Positions 54,183-63,651 of a DNA stretch of 64,000 nt are shown here, piece by piece. The DNA lies in the NCBI RefSeq assembly GCF_900107275.1, contig NZ_FNPI01000011.1, forward strand, positions 109,729 to 173,728, in the 5' to 3' direction. The translations under genes and the position numbers were made by a program. The notes under the pieces are model-generated. The model made no database searches. It was not told the origin of the DNA and saw only the letters and a list, made by a program, of their open reading frames with translations. Origin of the DNA: Evansella caseinilytica (lineage in GTDB: Bacteria; Bacillota; Bacilli; Bacillales; Salisediminibacteriaceae). The first letter of the stretch is position 1. The number at the start of each line of letters is the position of its first letter.

Positions 54183-55727
54183 ATGAAAAAGTTATGGATG
54201 TTCATTACCATCGTTTTATTGCTTGCTGGTTGTGGAGACGGTCATGAAGACGCGGCAGAGAAAGGGACGGAAACGAAGGGAGAATCAGGCAGAACGTTAA
54301 CGATCGCCATCGGAACCGACATCGTGTCGTTTGACATTCACAACCATAACAATACATCCACGGAAGCGGTTCACGATAACATGTTCAACTATCTCTTTAA
54401 GCGGGATGAAAACAACGTCATTCAACCAGAGCTAGTGGAGACGTTTGACATCATCGATGACCGGACAGTGGAAATGACACTGAAAGAAGGGGTGACCTTC
54501 CATAACGGAGATCCGCTGACGTCGGAGGACGTGAAGTTTACCCTTGAGCGCGTCGCCGCCGATGACACGTTGCAGGAATATCCAAATTACAAGCAAATCA
54601 AGGAAGTGGAGGTCATAGACGACCGGACATTCCGAGTCATTACCCATGAAGCGGAACCGTCGTTGTTTCACCGGTTATCGCGGCTTGGCTCGGGAATTTT
54701 ACCGAAAACCTATATTGAGGAAGAAGGCTGGGATAATTTTCTCGCCAATCCGGTTGGGACAGGCCCGTACCAGTTTAAGGAGTGGGTCCGTGATTCGAAA
54801 ATCGTGTTAACGCCTTATGAGAATTACTTTGAGGGAGTCGTGGAGGAGTGGGATGAAGTTGTCTTCCGCGTTATTCCGGAAAACTCCACCCGTGTGGCGG
54901 AGCTGCTCACTGGCGGCGTCGACATTGCGGTTAACCTTCCTCCCGCCGATTGGGAGCGGGTGGCGGAAAACGAAGGAACATCGGTGAAAACGGAGACGTC
55001 CAATCGAACGATCATGCTCATTTTACGGGCAACGGAAGGCTACCCGACCGCTGACCTCCGCGTGCGCCAAGCGCTTGACCTGGCGATTGACAATAAGGCA
55101 ATCACGGAGAATGTGTTGCGCGGCGGCGGGATTCCGACGAAAACCCGCGTCGCGCCGGGGAACTTTGGCGCCGAGGAGTCGCTTTACAACACGTATGACT
55201 ATGACGTGGAAAAAGCGAAGCAACTGCTCAAGGAGGCAGGTTATCCCGACGGGTTTGAGATGACGCTCCACTCACCGCATGGACGTTATTTGCAGGATGC
55301 TGAAGTGGCGGAGCTGATCGCGGGAATGCTGCAGGCGGTCAATGTGGATGTCCGTCTGGAGTTGATGGAGTGGAGTAATTTTGTCGAGATGCGCCAGGCG
55401 GGTGAAAACAAAGACGCTTATTTAATCGGTCTCGGCAACTCCATGTTTGATGGCGCCTATTCCGTTGACTGGTACCGCTCCGATCGTTTTGTCGGCGAGA
55501 CAGACTACAAAAACGAAGAGATTGACACGCTGCTTGAAGCGTCCGCCGTGAACCTGGATGTGGATGAACGGGCGAAGCAAATTCAGGAGATCCAGCGCAT
55601 TGCCGCGAAAGAGGTACCTCATATCATGCTGCACCAGGAAACGATCAACTACGGAGTGAGCGACCGGATTGAATTTGTCCCGTCCATGGACGAAATGATA
55701 TATGCTCCAGCGATTTCGAGAAAATGA
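54183..55727 (+). CDS. Peptide ABC transporter substrate-binding lipoprotein (family 5)
   Basis: 514 residues. The lipobox LLAGC places it on the outer face of the membrane. SBP family 5 hallmarks are TIAIGTDIVSFDIHNHNN, LKEGVTFHNGDPLTSEDVKF, NPVGTGPYQFKEW and LRVRQALDLAIDNKAI. It captures oligopeptides or related compounds for the permease encoded next. ATG 54183 sits behind GGAGG. It is first of a six-gene operon with two permeases, two ATPases and an M20 peptidase. Confidence 0.92.
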   Translation: MKKLWMFITIVLLLAGCGDGHEDAAEKGTETKGESGRTLTIAIGTDIVSFDIHNHNNTSTEAVHDNMFNYLFKRDENNVIQPELVETFDIIDDRTVEMTLKEGVTFHNGDPLTSEDVKFTLERVAADDTLQEYPNYKQIKEVEVIDDRTFRVITHEAEPSLFHRLSRLGSGILPKTYIEEEGWDNFLANPVGTGPYQFKEWVRDSKIVLTPYENYFEGVVEEWDEVVFRVIPENSTRVAELLTGGVDIAVNLPPADWERVAENEGTSVKTETSNRTIMLILRATEGYPTADLRVRQALDLAIDNKAITENVLRGGGIPTKTRVAPGNFGAEESLYNTYDYDVEKAKQLLKEAGYPDGFEMTLHSPHGRYLQDAEVAELIAGMLQAVNVDVRLELMEWSNFVEMRQAGENKDAYLIGLGNSMFDGAYSVDWYRSDRFVGETDYKNEEIDTLLEASAVNLDVDERAKQIQEIQRIAAKEVPHIMLHQETINYGVSDRIEFVPSMDEMIYAPAISRK

Positions 55728-55834
55728 TTGGAAAAGCCGGGGGTTGCTTGATTTGTGGAAAAAAATTTCGATTGGATCATTCGGAAAGCTGTCTATCCGC
55801 AGCACTTCCGCTTTTCTCATAAGGAGGGAAATTC

Positions 55835-56752
55835 GTGGCTTCGTATATCTTCAAACGATTGGGTGAAATGATTCCCGTGCTGCTCATCATTTCTTTTATT
55901 GTGTTCGCCCTCGTCTTTGTGGCAGGCAATCCGGTGGCGCTGATGCTGCCGGAGGATGCCTCTCAGGAAGACATTGACCAGCTCACCGCTTCCCTCGGAT
56001 TGGATCAGCCGTTTCTTGTTCAATACGGCAAGTACTTATTCCATTTGGTTCAAGGGGAGTTTGGCGAGTCGTTCCGCTATAACACAAGCGCATTGCCGCT
56101 TGTGCTGGAGAGACTTCCAGCCACACTTGAGCTGGCGGTTGCCGCGTTGGTGCTTGCGGTGACGATGGCGATTCCCCTCGGCATTTGGTCAGCGACAAAG
56201 CAAAACTCGCCGGTTGATTTGCTCGCGGCTGGAGGGTCCGTCATTGGCAAGGCGATGCCGAACTTTTGGCTTGGGATTATGCTCATTTTGATTTTTTCCG
56301 TGATGCTTGGCTGGTTCCCGGTGTCAGGTCGGGGAACGCTCGGTCATTTAGTGCTTCCGGCGCTGACGCTGGCGACAGGGCTTGCCGCGGAGATCACGAG
56401 ATTGCTCCGGTCGAGCATGATCGAAATTTTAAATCAGGATTACATTCGAACGGCGAGAAGCAAAGGGATGCGCGAGGGAATGGTCGTGTACAAGCATGCG
56501 TTTCGCAATTCCCTTATTCCCCTCGTCACGGTTGTGGCTTTGCAGACATCGACCGTGGTCGGCGGAACATTGATTACAGAAACGGTGTTTTCATGGCCTG
56601 GGCTCGGACAACTGCTTATTCAAGCCGTTCATACGCGAGACATGGCGATAGTTCAGGCATGTGTGTTCGTCATTGCGGTCCTGGTCATTTTCATGAACTT
56701 GGTAGCCGACGTTTTGTATCGGCTGCTCGATCCGCGGATCAAATACGAGTAG
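55835..56752 (+). CDS. ABC transporter permease, OppB/DppB type
   Basis: 305 residues with six membrane spans. The N-terminus YIFKRLGEMIPVLLIISFIVF and the EAA loop (ARSKGMREGMVVYKHAFRNSL, contacting the ATPase) identify a DppB/OppB permease. The start is GTG 55835 behind AAGGAGGG. It is 16 bp from the partner permease. Confidence 0.92.
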   Translation: MASYIFKRLGEMIPVLLIISFIVFALVFVAGNPVALMLPEDASQEDIDQLTASLGLDQPFLVQYGKYLFHLVQGEFGESFRYNTSALPLVLERLPATLELAVAALVLAVTMAIPLGIWSATKQNSPVDLLAAGGSVIGKAMPNFWLGIMLILIFSVMLGWFPVSGRGTLGHLVLPALTLATGLAAEITRLLRSSMIEILNQDYIRTARSKGMREGMVVYKHAFRNSLIPLVTVVALQTSTVVGGTLITETVFSWPGLGQLLIQAVHTRDMAIVQACVFVIAVLVIFMNLVADVLYRLLDPRIKYE

Positions 56753-56768
56753 AGGAGGTGCCGGAGCA

Positions 56769-57686
56769 ATGCAAACAGACACAACGATGGCAAGTCCTGC
56801 TGAGCGTAGCCGGAGGATTCGGTCAAATCGCTTGCTTACTTGGAGCCGGCGCTTGCTTCGCAGCAAGACGGGAACGGTTGGTTTTATCCTTGTGCTGGCG
56901 GTGCTGTTCCTCGCTGCTTTTGCCGACGTGCTGGCGACGCACAACCCGAATGAGGTGAACCCGGCGCTGATGTTAAAGCCGCCTGCTTGGTTGGAAGGGG
57001 GCTCCAGCCAACATCTTCTCGGTACCGATCATCTGGGTCGCGACATCTGGAGCCGAATGGTGTATGGGTCGCGGATCTCGCTGCTTGTCGGAGTGACGGC
57101 TGTTGTCTTCGCCGGGCTGATTGGCGTGGCAGTTGGCATTGTCGCCGGATTTTATGGCGGCTGGTTGGATAGGGTGTTCATGCGGCTAGTGGATGCGTTT
57201 TTGTCCATCCCCAATATTTTGTTGGCTCTCGTTATTTTAAGCGTGTTCGGTCCAGGGGTTTGGACGTTGATTTTCGTGCTTGGCGTCACAAACTGGGTGA
57301 ACTACGCCCGGCTTGTCCGCGGCGAAGTGCTGTCGATGAAGGAAAGGGAGTTTGTGAAGGCGGCACGGGCGATCGGCGTAAAAAATCGCATGGTGATGGT
57401 TCGCCATTTATTGCCGAATGTGATGTCGCCGTTTATCGTCATTTCCACATTGAGTGTGGCAACAACGATTATTTTAGAGGCGTCCCTCAGCTTTTTAGGG
57501 TTAGGGATTCAGCCGCCGGATATTTCCTGGGGCGGTATTTTAAGCGATGGGCGCGACTATGTGGCGACAAGCTGGTGGCTCGCGACCTTTCCTGGTATTG
57601 CGATTACGCTGACGGTGTTAGGGATTATATTTTTAGGTGATTGGCTCCGGGATGTACTTGACCCGCGCGGCCAAAATCGACGGTAA
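56769..57686 (+). CDS. ABC transporter permease, OppC/DppC type
   Basis: 305 residues. The N-terminal OppC-type helix is followed by HLLGTDHLGRDIWSRMVYGSR, the usual DppC signature, and the EAA loop ARAIGVKNRMVMVRHLLPNV. It pairs with the preceding permease to form the membrane channel. Confidence 0.92.
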   Translation: MQTDTTMASPAERSRRIRSNRLLTWSRRLLRSKTGTVGFILVLAVLFLAAFADVLATHNPNEVNPALMLKPPAWLEGGSSQHLLGTDHLGRDIWSRMVYGSRISLLVGVTAVVFAGLIGVAVGIVAGFYGGWLDRVFMRLVDAFLSIPNILLALVILSVFGPGVWTLIFVLGVTNWVNYARLVRGEVLSMKEREFVKAARAIGVKNRMVMVRHLLPNVMSPFIVISTLSVATTIILEASLSFLGLGIQPPDISWGGILSDGRDYVATSWWLATFPGIAITLTVLGIIFLGDWLRDVLDPRGQNRR

Positions 57687-57698
57687 GGGGGCGGCAGG

Positions 57699-58688
57699 AT
57701 GAAAAAGGATACGCTTCTATCAGTAAGCGAGCTGAAAACATATTTTTTTATGGAAAGCGGCGCTGTCCCGTCGGTCCATGGCGTTTCCTTTGAAGTCAAG
57801 CAAGGGGAAACGGTAGCGATCGTTGGGGAATCAGGCTGCGGCAAAAGCGTCACGTCGCTGTCGATTATGGGACTTGTTAGTTCGCCGGGAAAAATTGTCG
57901 GCGGCGACATTCGCTTTCATGGTCAAGACTTGACTACCATCAGCGAAAAGGAGTACCGGAAGCTCAGGGGGAATGACCTGTCGATGATTTTTCAAGAGCC
58001 CCTCACGTCGCTCAATCCGCTGTTTACGATTGGCAGCCAGCTGGACGAAGTGATTTTGCTCCATCAACAGGTGACAAAAGAGGAAGCAAGGCAAAAAGGG
58101 ATTGAGATGTTAAAAAAGGTTGGCATCCCCCGTGCGGAACAAGTCTATCGTTCCTATCCTCACCAATTAAGCGGCGGTATGCGTCAACGGGTGATGATCG
58201 CGATGGCGCTGGCATGTGAGCCAAAGCTGCTCATTGCCGATGAGCCGACGACGGCGCTCGATGTGACGATCCAAGCGCAAATTTTGCAGCTAATGCGAAA
58301 GCTGGTGAAAGACAACAATACGGCGATAATGCTCATCACCCATGATCTTGGGGTGGTGGCGGAAATGGCTGATACGGTGATCGTTATGTATGCCGGGCAA
58401 GTGGTGGAGCAAGCCGATGTATTCACGCTGTTTGCAGCTCCGGCCCACCCGTATACACAAGGGCTGCTTGCCAGTACGCCGAAAATTCAAACCATTGAAG
58501 AAGAACTGCAATCGATTGAAGGAACGGTGCCAACCCAGGAAACGATGCCAAAAGGATGTCGCTTTTTCCCTCGTTGTCCCCATGCTTCTGAGCAGTGCGT
58601 GCAGAATCAGCCATCATTGTTGAAAATTGGGGGAGGGCAGCTTGTTCGCTGTTGGCTGTTCGACGCAAAGGAGGCGGCTTCCGGATGA
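57699..58688 (+). CDS. ABC transporter ATPase, OppD/DppD type
   Basis: 329 residues. Walker [10 protein letters not shown]-loop [10 protein letters not shown], signature LSGGMRQR, Walker [13 protein letters not shown] and the His switch ITHDLG are all intact. The C-terminal [14 protein letters not shown] is the cysteine motif of OppD/OppF ATPases, some of which bind an Fe-S cluster. It overlaps the next ATPase gene by four bases. Confidence 0.93.
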   Translation: MKKDTLLSVSELKTYFFMESGAVPSVHGVSFEVKQGETVAIVGESGCGKSVTSLSIMGLVSSPGKIVGGDIRFHGQDLTTISEKEYRKLRGNDLSMIFQEPLTSLNPLFTIGSQLDEVILLHQQVTKEEARQKGIEMLKKVGIPRAEQVYRSYPHQLSGGMRQRVMIAMALACEPKLLIADEPTTALDVTIQAQILQLMRKLVKDNNTAIMLITHDLGVVAEMADTVIVMYAGQVVEQADVFTLFAAPAHPYTQGLLASTPKIQTIEEELQSIEGTVPTQETMPKGCRFFPRCPHASEQCVQNQPSLLKIGGGQLVRCWLFDAKEAASG

Positions 58689-59683
58689 AAGAGGTGCTAT
58701 TGGAAGCGCAAGGGCTGACAAAGCATTTTGATGTCAGCGAAGGATTTTTGAAACGAAAGAAGGCGATGCTGCGAGCAGTGGATGGAGTGGATCTGACGAT
58801 TTACACGGGGGAAACACTCGGAATTGTCGGCGAGTCAGGCTGCGGAAAGTCGACGCTTGGGCAGCTCCTTATGCGTTTGCTTGAACCGACACGCGGTACG
58901 CTATCGTTTACAGGAAGTGATTTTTTAGCATTAAAAGGGGAAGCGCTGCGGCAAAAGCGAGCTGACATCCAAATCATTTTCCAAGACCCGTTCTCCTCGC
59001 TTAATCCACGGATGACGGTGATGGAAATCATTGCCGAACCGCTTAAAACCCACCGCATTGCCAAGGGGAGAGAACGAGTCGAGCGAGTGTATACATTGCT
59101 GGATGCGGTCGGCCTGGACCGTAGTTACGCCAGGAGATATCCCCATGAATTCAGCGGTGGACAGCGGCAACGAATCGGGATCGCGCGGGCGATCGCCCTC
59201 AAGCCGAAGCTGATTATTTGCGATGAACCGGTCTCGGCGCTTGATGTGTCGATTCAAGCGCAAATCTTAAACTTAATGGCACGGCTGCAGAAGGAATTTC
59301 AACTGACCTTTCTGTTTATTGCCCACGGCTTGCCAGCTGTGAAACATATTAGTGACCGAATTGCCGTTATGTACTTAGGAAAGGTGGTAGAGCTTGCTCC
59401 AAAACAGGCCTTGTTTGCGCAGCCACTGCATCCATACACCGAAGGGCTGATCCGTGCTGTGCCTATTCCTGACCCTGCTGTTCGGGACGACAGGGAACGG
59501 GTGATGCTGGAAGGGGAGCTGCCAAGTCCGGTTCACCCGCCGTCGGGCTGCCGCTTTCATCCGCGGTGTCCGTATGCGCAAGCTAGCTGTGTCACAGAGG
59601 AACCGATGTTGACGGAAAAAGAATCAGGACATTTTGTTGCCTGTCATTTCCCATTGGAAAAAACGAGAAAGGATCTGATGTAG
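58685..59683 (+). CDS. ABC transporter ATPase, OppF/DppF type
   Basis: 332 residues. Walker [11 protein letters not shown]-loop FQDPFSSLNP, signature FSGGQRQRIGIARA, Walker B LIICDEPVSALD, and CRFHPRCPYAQASC at the C-terminus. The His-switch position reads IAHGLP instead of the usual HDL: the His is kept but Asp is Gly. The frame is open from 58595; ATG 58685 overlaps the oppD stop and follows GGAGG. Confidence 0.92.
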   Translation: MKEVLLEAQGLTKHFDVSEGFLKRKKAMLRAVDGVDLTIYTGETLGIVGESGCGKSTLGQLLMRLLEPTRGTLSFTGSDFLALKGEALRQKRADIQIIFQDPFSSLNPRMTVMEIIAEPLKTHRIAKGRERVERVYTLLDAVGLDRSYARRYPHEFSGGQRQRIGIARAIALKPKLIICDEPVSALDVSIQAQILNLMARLQKEFQLTFLFIAHGLPAVKHISDRIAVMYLGKVVELAPKQALFAQPLHPYTEGLIRAVPIPDPAVRDDRERVMLEGELPSPVHPPSGCRFHPRCPYAQASCVTEEPMLTEKESGHFVACHFPLEKTRKDLM

Positions 59684-60823
59684 GTGGACATAGCGGAAAA
59701 AGATGAGATGTTATTTTTATTGGAAAAACTCGTGAACATCGACAGCGGTTCGTATCATAAAGACGGTGTCGATCGAGTCGGACGGTTGTTGATGAAGGCC
59801 TTTAACGAGATCGGCTTCAAGGTGGCTGTTTTTAAACAGGAGCGCTATGGGGATCATCTTCTGTTTACCCATGCTCATGCGTTTGCTCCAAAAATCCTGC
59901 TCCTTGCTCATTTGGATACAGTGTTCTCTCCAGGCACCGCCGTCGACCGTCCGTTTCAACTGATCGGCAACCGCGCGTATGGACCGGGCGTTGTCGACAT
60001 GAAGGGCAGTCTTGTGACCAGTTTATTTGCGGTTAAAGCTCTTGTGGATGCCCAATCTCCTGCCGGTAAAAATGTGGCGATATTAATGACGAGTGATGAA
60101 GAGATCGGTGCCCCCACCGGCCGCGCGCTCATTGAACAGCAAGGGTTGGATAAAAAGGCGGTGCTCGTCATGGAACCGGCACGGCAGGACGGGTCTCTCG
60201 TTACTTCCAGACGTGGGGGCGGACGGTATACGCTGAAAATTACTGGCAAGGCGGCCCACTCTGGGGTTGAACCGGAAAAAGGTCGAAGCGCGATTAAAGA
60301 GCTGGCTCATAAAGTCATCGAGCTACACTGCCTTTCTAACATCAGGCAAGGGATCAGCGTCAATGTGGGGATTATAGAGGGTGGAACGGCGGTTAACACC
60401 GTTGCCGACTTCGCGGAAGCAAAAGTCGATGTCCGCATCAGCAAGCAGGAGCAGGCGGAGCCATTGGATCGGAAAATTCGCCGGATTTGCGCGACGCCAG
60501 CTGTCCGTGGCACAGCAATTCAGCTGGATGGCGGTATCACACGTCCGCCGATGGAGCGGAACAGTCAGACGGTTTCCCTCTTCCAATTGATACAAACGGT
60601 TGCCAATACGATCGGATTAAAGCTGACCGACACCACTACAGGCGGCAGCTCCGACGCCTCGTTCACGTCGGCATTAGGCATCCCGACGATGGACGGCCTC
60701 GGTCCGGTCGGGGGCTACCCGCACAGCGATAAGGAGTATTTGGAAGTGGACACGCTGCAAGAGCGGGCACTGCTGTTGGCGAAAGTCATCGAGCGGTTGT
60801 CGGAGGAAAGGTCTTCAACATAA
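59684..60823 (+). CDS. M20-family metallopeptidase (carboxypeptidase G2-like)
   Basis: 379 residues. A di-zinc peptidase that removes C-terminal amino acids from small peptides. Metal and catalytic motifs are LLAHLDTVF, GPGVVDMKGS, TSDEEIGAPTG (catalytic Glu-Glu), the lid domain KAAHSGVEPEKGRSAI, and YPHSDKEYLE at the end. The start is GTG 59684 directly after the oppF stop. Its place in a peptide-uptake operon suggests it digests imported peptides or glutamyl conjugates. Confidence 0.9.
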   Translation: MDIAEKDEMLFLLEKLVNIDSGSYHKDGVDRVGRLLMKAFNEIGFKVAVFKQERYGDHLLFTHAHAFAPKILLLAHLDTVFSPGTAVDRPFQLIGNRAYGPGVVDMKGSLVTSLFAVKALVDAQSPAGKNVAILMTSDEEIGAPTGRALIEQQGLDKKAVLVMEPARQDGSLVTSRRGGGRYTLKITGKAAHSGVEPEKGRSAIKELAHKVIELHCLSNIRQGISVNVGIIEGGTAVNTVADFAEAKVDVRISKQEQAEPLDRKIRRICATPAVRGTAIQLDGGITRPPMERNSQTVSLFQLIQTVANTIGLKLTDTTTGGSSDASFTSALGIPTMDGLGPVGGYPHSDKEYLEVDTLQERALLLAKVIERLSEERSST

Positions 60824-60936
60824 AAAGGTGAAGGTTATTCCTGCGAATCGAAGGCCTGGCAGCGGCGGCGCAAGCAAAAAAAACAACGCTGTGGTCACAG
60901 GAAAAGGAACTTGCTTATATATAAAGCATCGTGGCT

Positions 60937-61105
60937 GGTGCGAACCCCAAGCGCACATCAAATCCCTGGGAGGTTCGCACCTGTTGATATCACTAGGTTT
61001 CTGAGGAAATGTCTAGCGGAAAATGCCAAATTGTAGTAATCTAAAAACAGGTTCGCACTTTTGCCCTCCGGAACCCTTGAGGGACAAGGCGCCAAACCGA
61101 GCGCT
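60937..61105 (+). promoter_or_regulatory. CRISPR leader 7
   Basis: 169 bp, nearly identical to leader 8 (shared TTTCTGAGGAAATGTCTAGC and CCCTCCGGAACCC). It contains GGTGCGAACC, GGTTCGCACC, a second GGTTCGCAC and the hairpin CCCTTG-AGGGA-CAAGGC. Confidence 0.8.
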
Positions 61106-61796
61106 GTCGCACTCTTCATGAGTGCGTGGATTGAAATTTGCCAGTTCCTTCGCGCAATACATGCCCATTAGGTCGCACTCTTCATGAGTGCGTGGATTGA
61201 AATAATATCGGCAGGGATGATGGTATATCTCGTCAAGTCGCACTCTTCATGAGTGCGTGGATTGAAATTAATTTACCGTTTATAAATTTTTGATATCTTG
61301 TAGTCGCACTCTTCATGAGTGCGTGGATTGAAATGATTTTACCGTACGTTTGACGTTGCACGGGAACGGTCGCACTCTTCATGAGTGCGTGGATTGAAAT
61401 TGTAGCTTTAGCTTCATCGCTGTTCATCAGCTCATGTCGCACTCTTCATGAGTGCGTGGATTGAAATATGATGAAAGAAAAAGAATTGACCGCCAGAGAA
61501 GTCGCACTCTTCATGAGTGCGTGGATTGAAATAAAGATTACGGATTGAGTGCTACTGCCCTAAATAGTCGCACTCTTCATGAGTGCGTGGATTGAAATAA
61601 AACCATCCCGATCCCGTCCGCCTTTTCTTCAATGTCGCACTCTTCATGAGTGCGTGGTTGAAATATTGTGTCACCTCCTTTACCGCTGTCTTTATTAGTC
61701 GCACTCTTCATGAGTGCGTGGATTGAAATGGATATTGGTACATTGCCACCCGTGCCAAGGATTCCATTGCACTCTTCATGGTGCGAGGAGTGAAAT
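61106..61796 (+). CRISPR. CRISPR array 7: 11 repeats, 10 spacers, loop TTCAT
   Basis: Repeat starts are 61106, 61172, 61237, 61303, 61369, 61436, 61501, 61567, 61634 (one base deleted, GTGGTTGAAAT), 61698 and about 61766 (decayed, GGTGCGAGGAGTGAAAT). Spacers are 33-35 bp. Decay is again at the leader-distal end. Confidence 0.97.
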
Positions 61797-61886
61797 ATTG
61801 AGTTATAATAAGGAAACATTATGGAAAAGAGGTTTACAATGCGCCAGTGCTTGTTTTTGCCAATCGTTCATAATGATTTTTTTCTA

Positions 61887-61912
61887 AAGTTAGTTATCTG
61901 ACTAACTAACTT
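61887..61912. promoter_or_regulatory. Candidate TetR operator
   Basis: AAGTTAGT and ACTAACT(T) arms form a dyad around TATCTG upstream of the TetR gene. The start codon is 150 bp further on. Confidence 0.5.
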
Positions 61913-62061
61913 CCTTCCTATTGATTTAAGCAGCTGTATTTTTTTCTAAAGCGGTGGTTACATACAGAATTCATCGTTGCCAGTGGCAGGCTTTATTTAC
62001 TTAACAGGAAACATCCTTATAGGATAACATTTGAAACATTTTTGAAAGGGGTTATTTCAGC

Positions 62062-62652
62062 ATGGCAAAACCTAATGTTGTGACGAAAGACGAATTAATC
62101 GAAGCAGCTAAGCGCTGTATTTTGGAAAAAGGAATTCATCGTTTGACCTTGAGATCGGTTGCGGAGGGAGCTGGAGTAACACAAGGAACCGTGTATTATC
62201 ATTTTGGAAGCAAGGATCAGTTGATGCTTGAAATTGTAGAAAACATGTGTACATCTTCCTGGAATTCACTAAACACCATGAGTAAACAAGAAGGGAAGAA
62301 CATCCATTGGATTCAAGCTGCCTTACGCTCAGCACATGAAAGAACAACGAAAGATGCATACTTTCATTCACTGTTTGTGTCCTTAATTGTCGCAGGATTA
62401 AACAATGAACAAATACGGGAGAAGTTGGGAAAAATGCTGCAGTTTGAGAATAGGGTGCTAAAGGAGCAAATGGAAGCGGTCATAGGGAACAATGTCCTTC
62501 ACGGTGTCTCTTTAGATGTGTGGAGCGTTTTGTTCAACGCCCTAATCGATGGCTTGGCTATTCAAGCTTTAGTAGCAAAGGAGACGGACTTAGATGGTCT
62601 GTATCATGAGCTGAATCTTTTGGTAAACAAATTGCTTGAAGCATCAACCTGA
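62062..62652 (+). CDS. TetR-family regulator
   Basis: 196 residues with the helix-turn-helix KDELIEAAKRCILEKGIHRL and VAEGAGVTQGTVYYHFGSKDQL. The C-terminal domain (VWSVLFNALIDGLAIQALV) resembles the dimerisation helices of BetI/YfiR-like members. ATG 62062 follows GAAAGGGG. It is 41 bp upstream of a DUF5367 membrane protein gene, probably in one operon. Confidence 0.86.
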   Translation: MAKPNVVTKDELIEAAKRCILEKGIHRLTLRSVAEGAGVTQGTVYYHFGSKDQLMLEIVENMCTSSWNSLNTMSKQEGKNIHWIQAALRSAHERTTKDAYFHSLFVSLIVAGLNNEQIREKLGKMLQFENRVLKEQMEAVIGNNVLHGVSLDVWSVLFNALIDGLAIQALVAKETDLDGLYHELNLLVNKLLEAST

Positions 62653-62693
62653 TTGTAAATGATTTTAAAATAAAGGAAAAGGAGTGTATATTG

Positions 62694-63059
62694 ATGTTTT
62701 ATCTATTATGGGGATTTTTGGTTTGGCTTGGAGCAACATGTATTTTCAGATTTGCTGGACATGTCTTTTTCGCTCCTGAAAATATAATGCTGATGATTCT
62801 TGCGTACCTTTTAGTGATCCCGTTAATACTGGTGTTAACTTTGCCACTGTATAAATGGAAACAACTAAATGCTCATGAAAAACTAAAGGCGGCTGTTTTT
62901 ATTGCACTGCCTGGTATGCTGCTTGATGTGATCGTTCTTATCTATTTTCAAACGGTCTTTACAAATTTAAATCCTGACGTCGATCAATATTTTGCCTCCT
63001 GGTTGCTTTGGGCTTATTCAATCATTATCGTGACTGGTTTTATGAAAACAAAAAATTAA
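62694..63059 (+). CDS. DUF5367 small membrane protein
   Basis: 121 residues with four hydrophobic helices (LLWGFLVWLGATCIFRFAGH, IMLMILAYLLVIPLILVLTL and two more). The GHVFF motif after helix 1 fits DUF5367. Its function is unknown; Bacillus members commonly sit beside a TetR regulator as here. TTG 62691 is an alternative start. From 63060 to 63302 nothing is seen. Confidence 0.7.
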   Translation: MFYLLWGFLVWLGATCIFRFAGHVFFAPENIMLMILAYLLVIPLILVLTLPLYKWKQLNAHEKLKAAVFIALPGMLLDVIVLIYFQTVFTNLNPDVDQYFASWLLWAYSIIIVTGFMKTKN

Positions 63060-63302
63060 TTGGATGGAAGTCTCATTGTTTGTGTTTTTCAAAAGACCGT
63101 CGTTGCTATCAGACTGTTTTTTAACCGCAATCAATTCTAATGGATAAATTCGTTTTGCTATCTGGCTTGATTGGTGCGTATCACCTTCATGCTTTGACGT
63201 GAAGAACCAAGCATGGGGCAGGGAAATCAAAATAAGTAAACGGCATGAGTAAAATTCAGTGTTTGACCATCCCTTGATTGCCTGTTTCCGAAAAGGAACT
63301 GT

Positions 63303-63470
63303 GGTGCGAACCCCAAGCGCACATCAAATCCCTAGGAGGTTCGCACCTGTTGATATTACTAGGTTTCTGAGGAAATGTCTAGCGGAAAATGCCAAATTGT
63401 AGTAATCTAAAAACAGGTTCGCACTTTTGCCCTCCGGAACCCTTGAGGGACAAGGCGCCAAACCGGGCGC
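63303..63470 (+). promoter_or_regulatory. CRISPR leader 8
   Basis: 168 bp, almost identical to leader 7, with all common elements. One base (T) before the first repeat is missing relative to the others. Confidence 0.8.
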
Positions 63471-63626
63471 GTCGCACTCTTCATGAGTGCGTGGATTGAA
63501 ATTCCGAAATTTGACAGGTTGGAGTACAGCATCGATTCGCACTCTTCATGAGTGCGTGGATTGAAATGTTTGAGTCCGAAACGAGCGTCAGTCCCTTCAA
63601 CGTCGCACTCTTCATGAGTGCGTGGA
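63471..63626 (+). CRISPR. CRISPR array 8: 3 repeats, 2 spacers, loop TTCAT
   Basis: Repeats are at 63471, 63536 (first base T) and 63602 (cut after GTGCGTGGA). The third repeat ends 25 bp before an IS3-type end, so the array may have been shortened by insertion or deletion. Confidence 0.93.
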
Positions 63627-63651
63627 GAAATAATTGTTACTTTAGGCTGTC

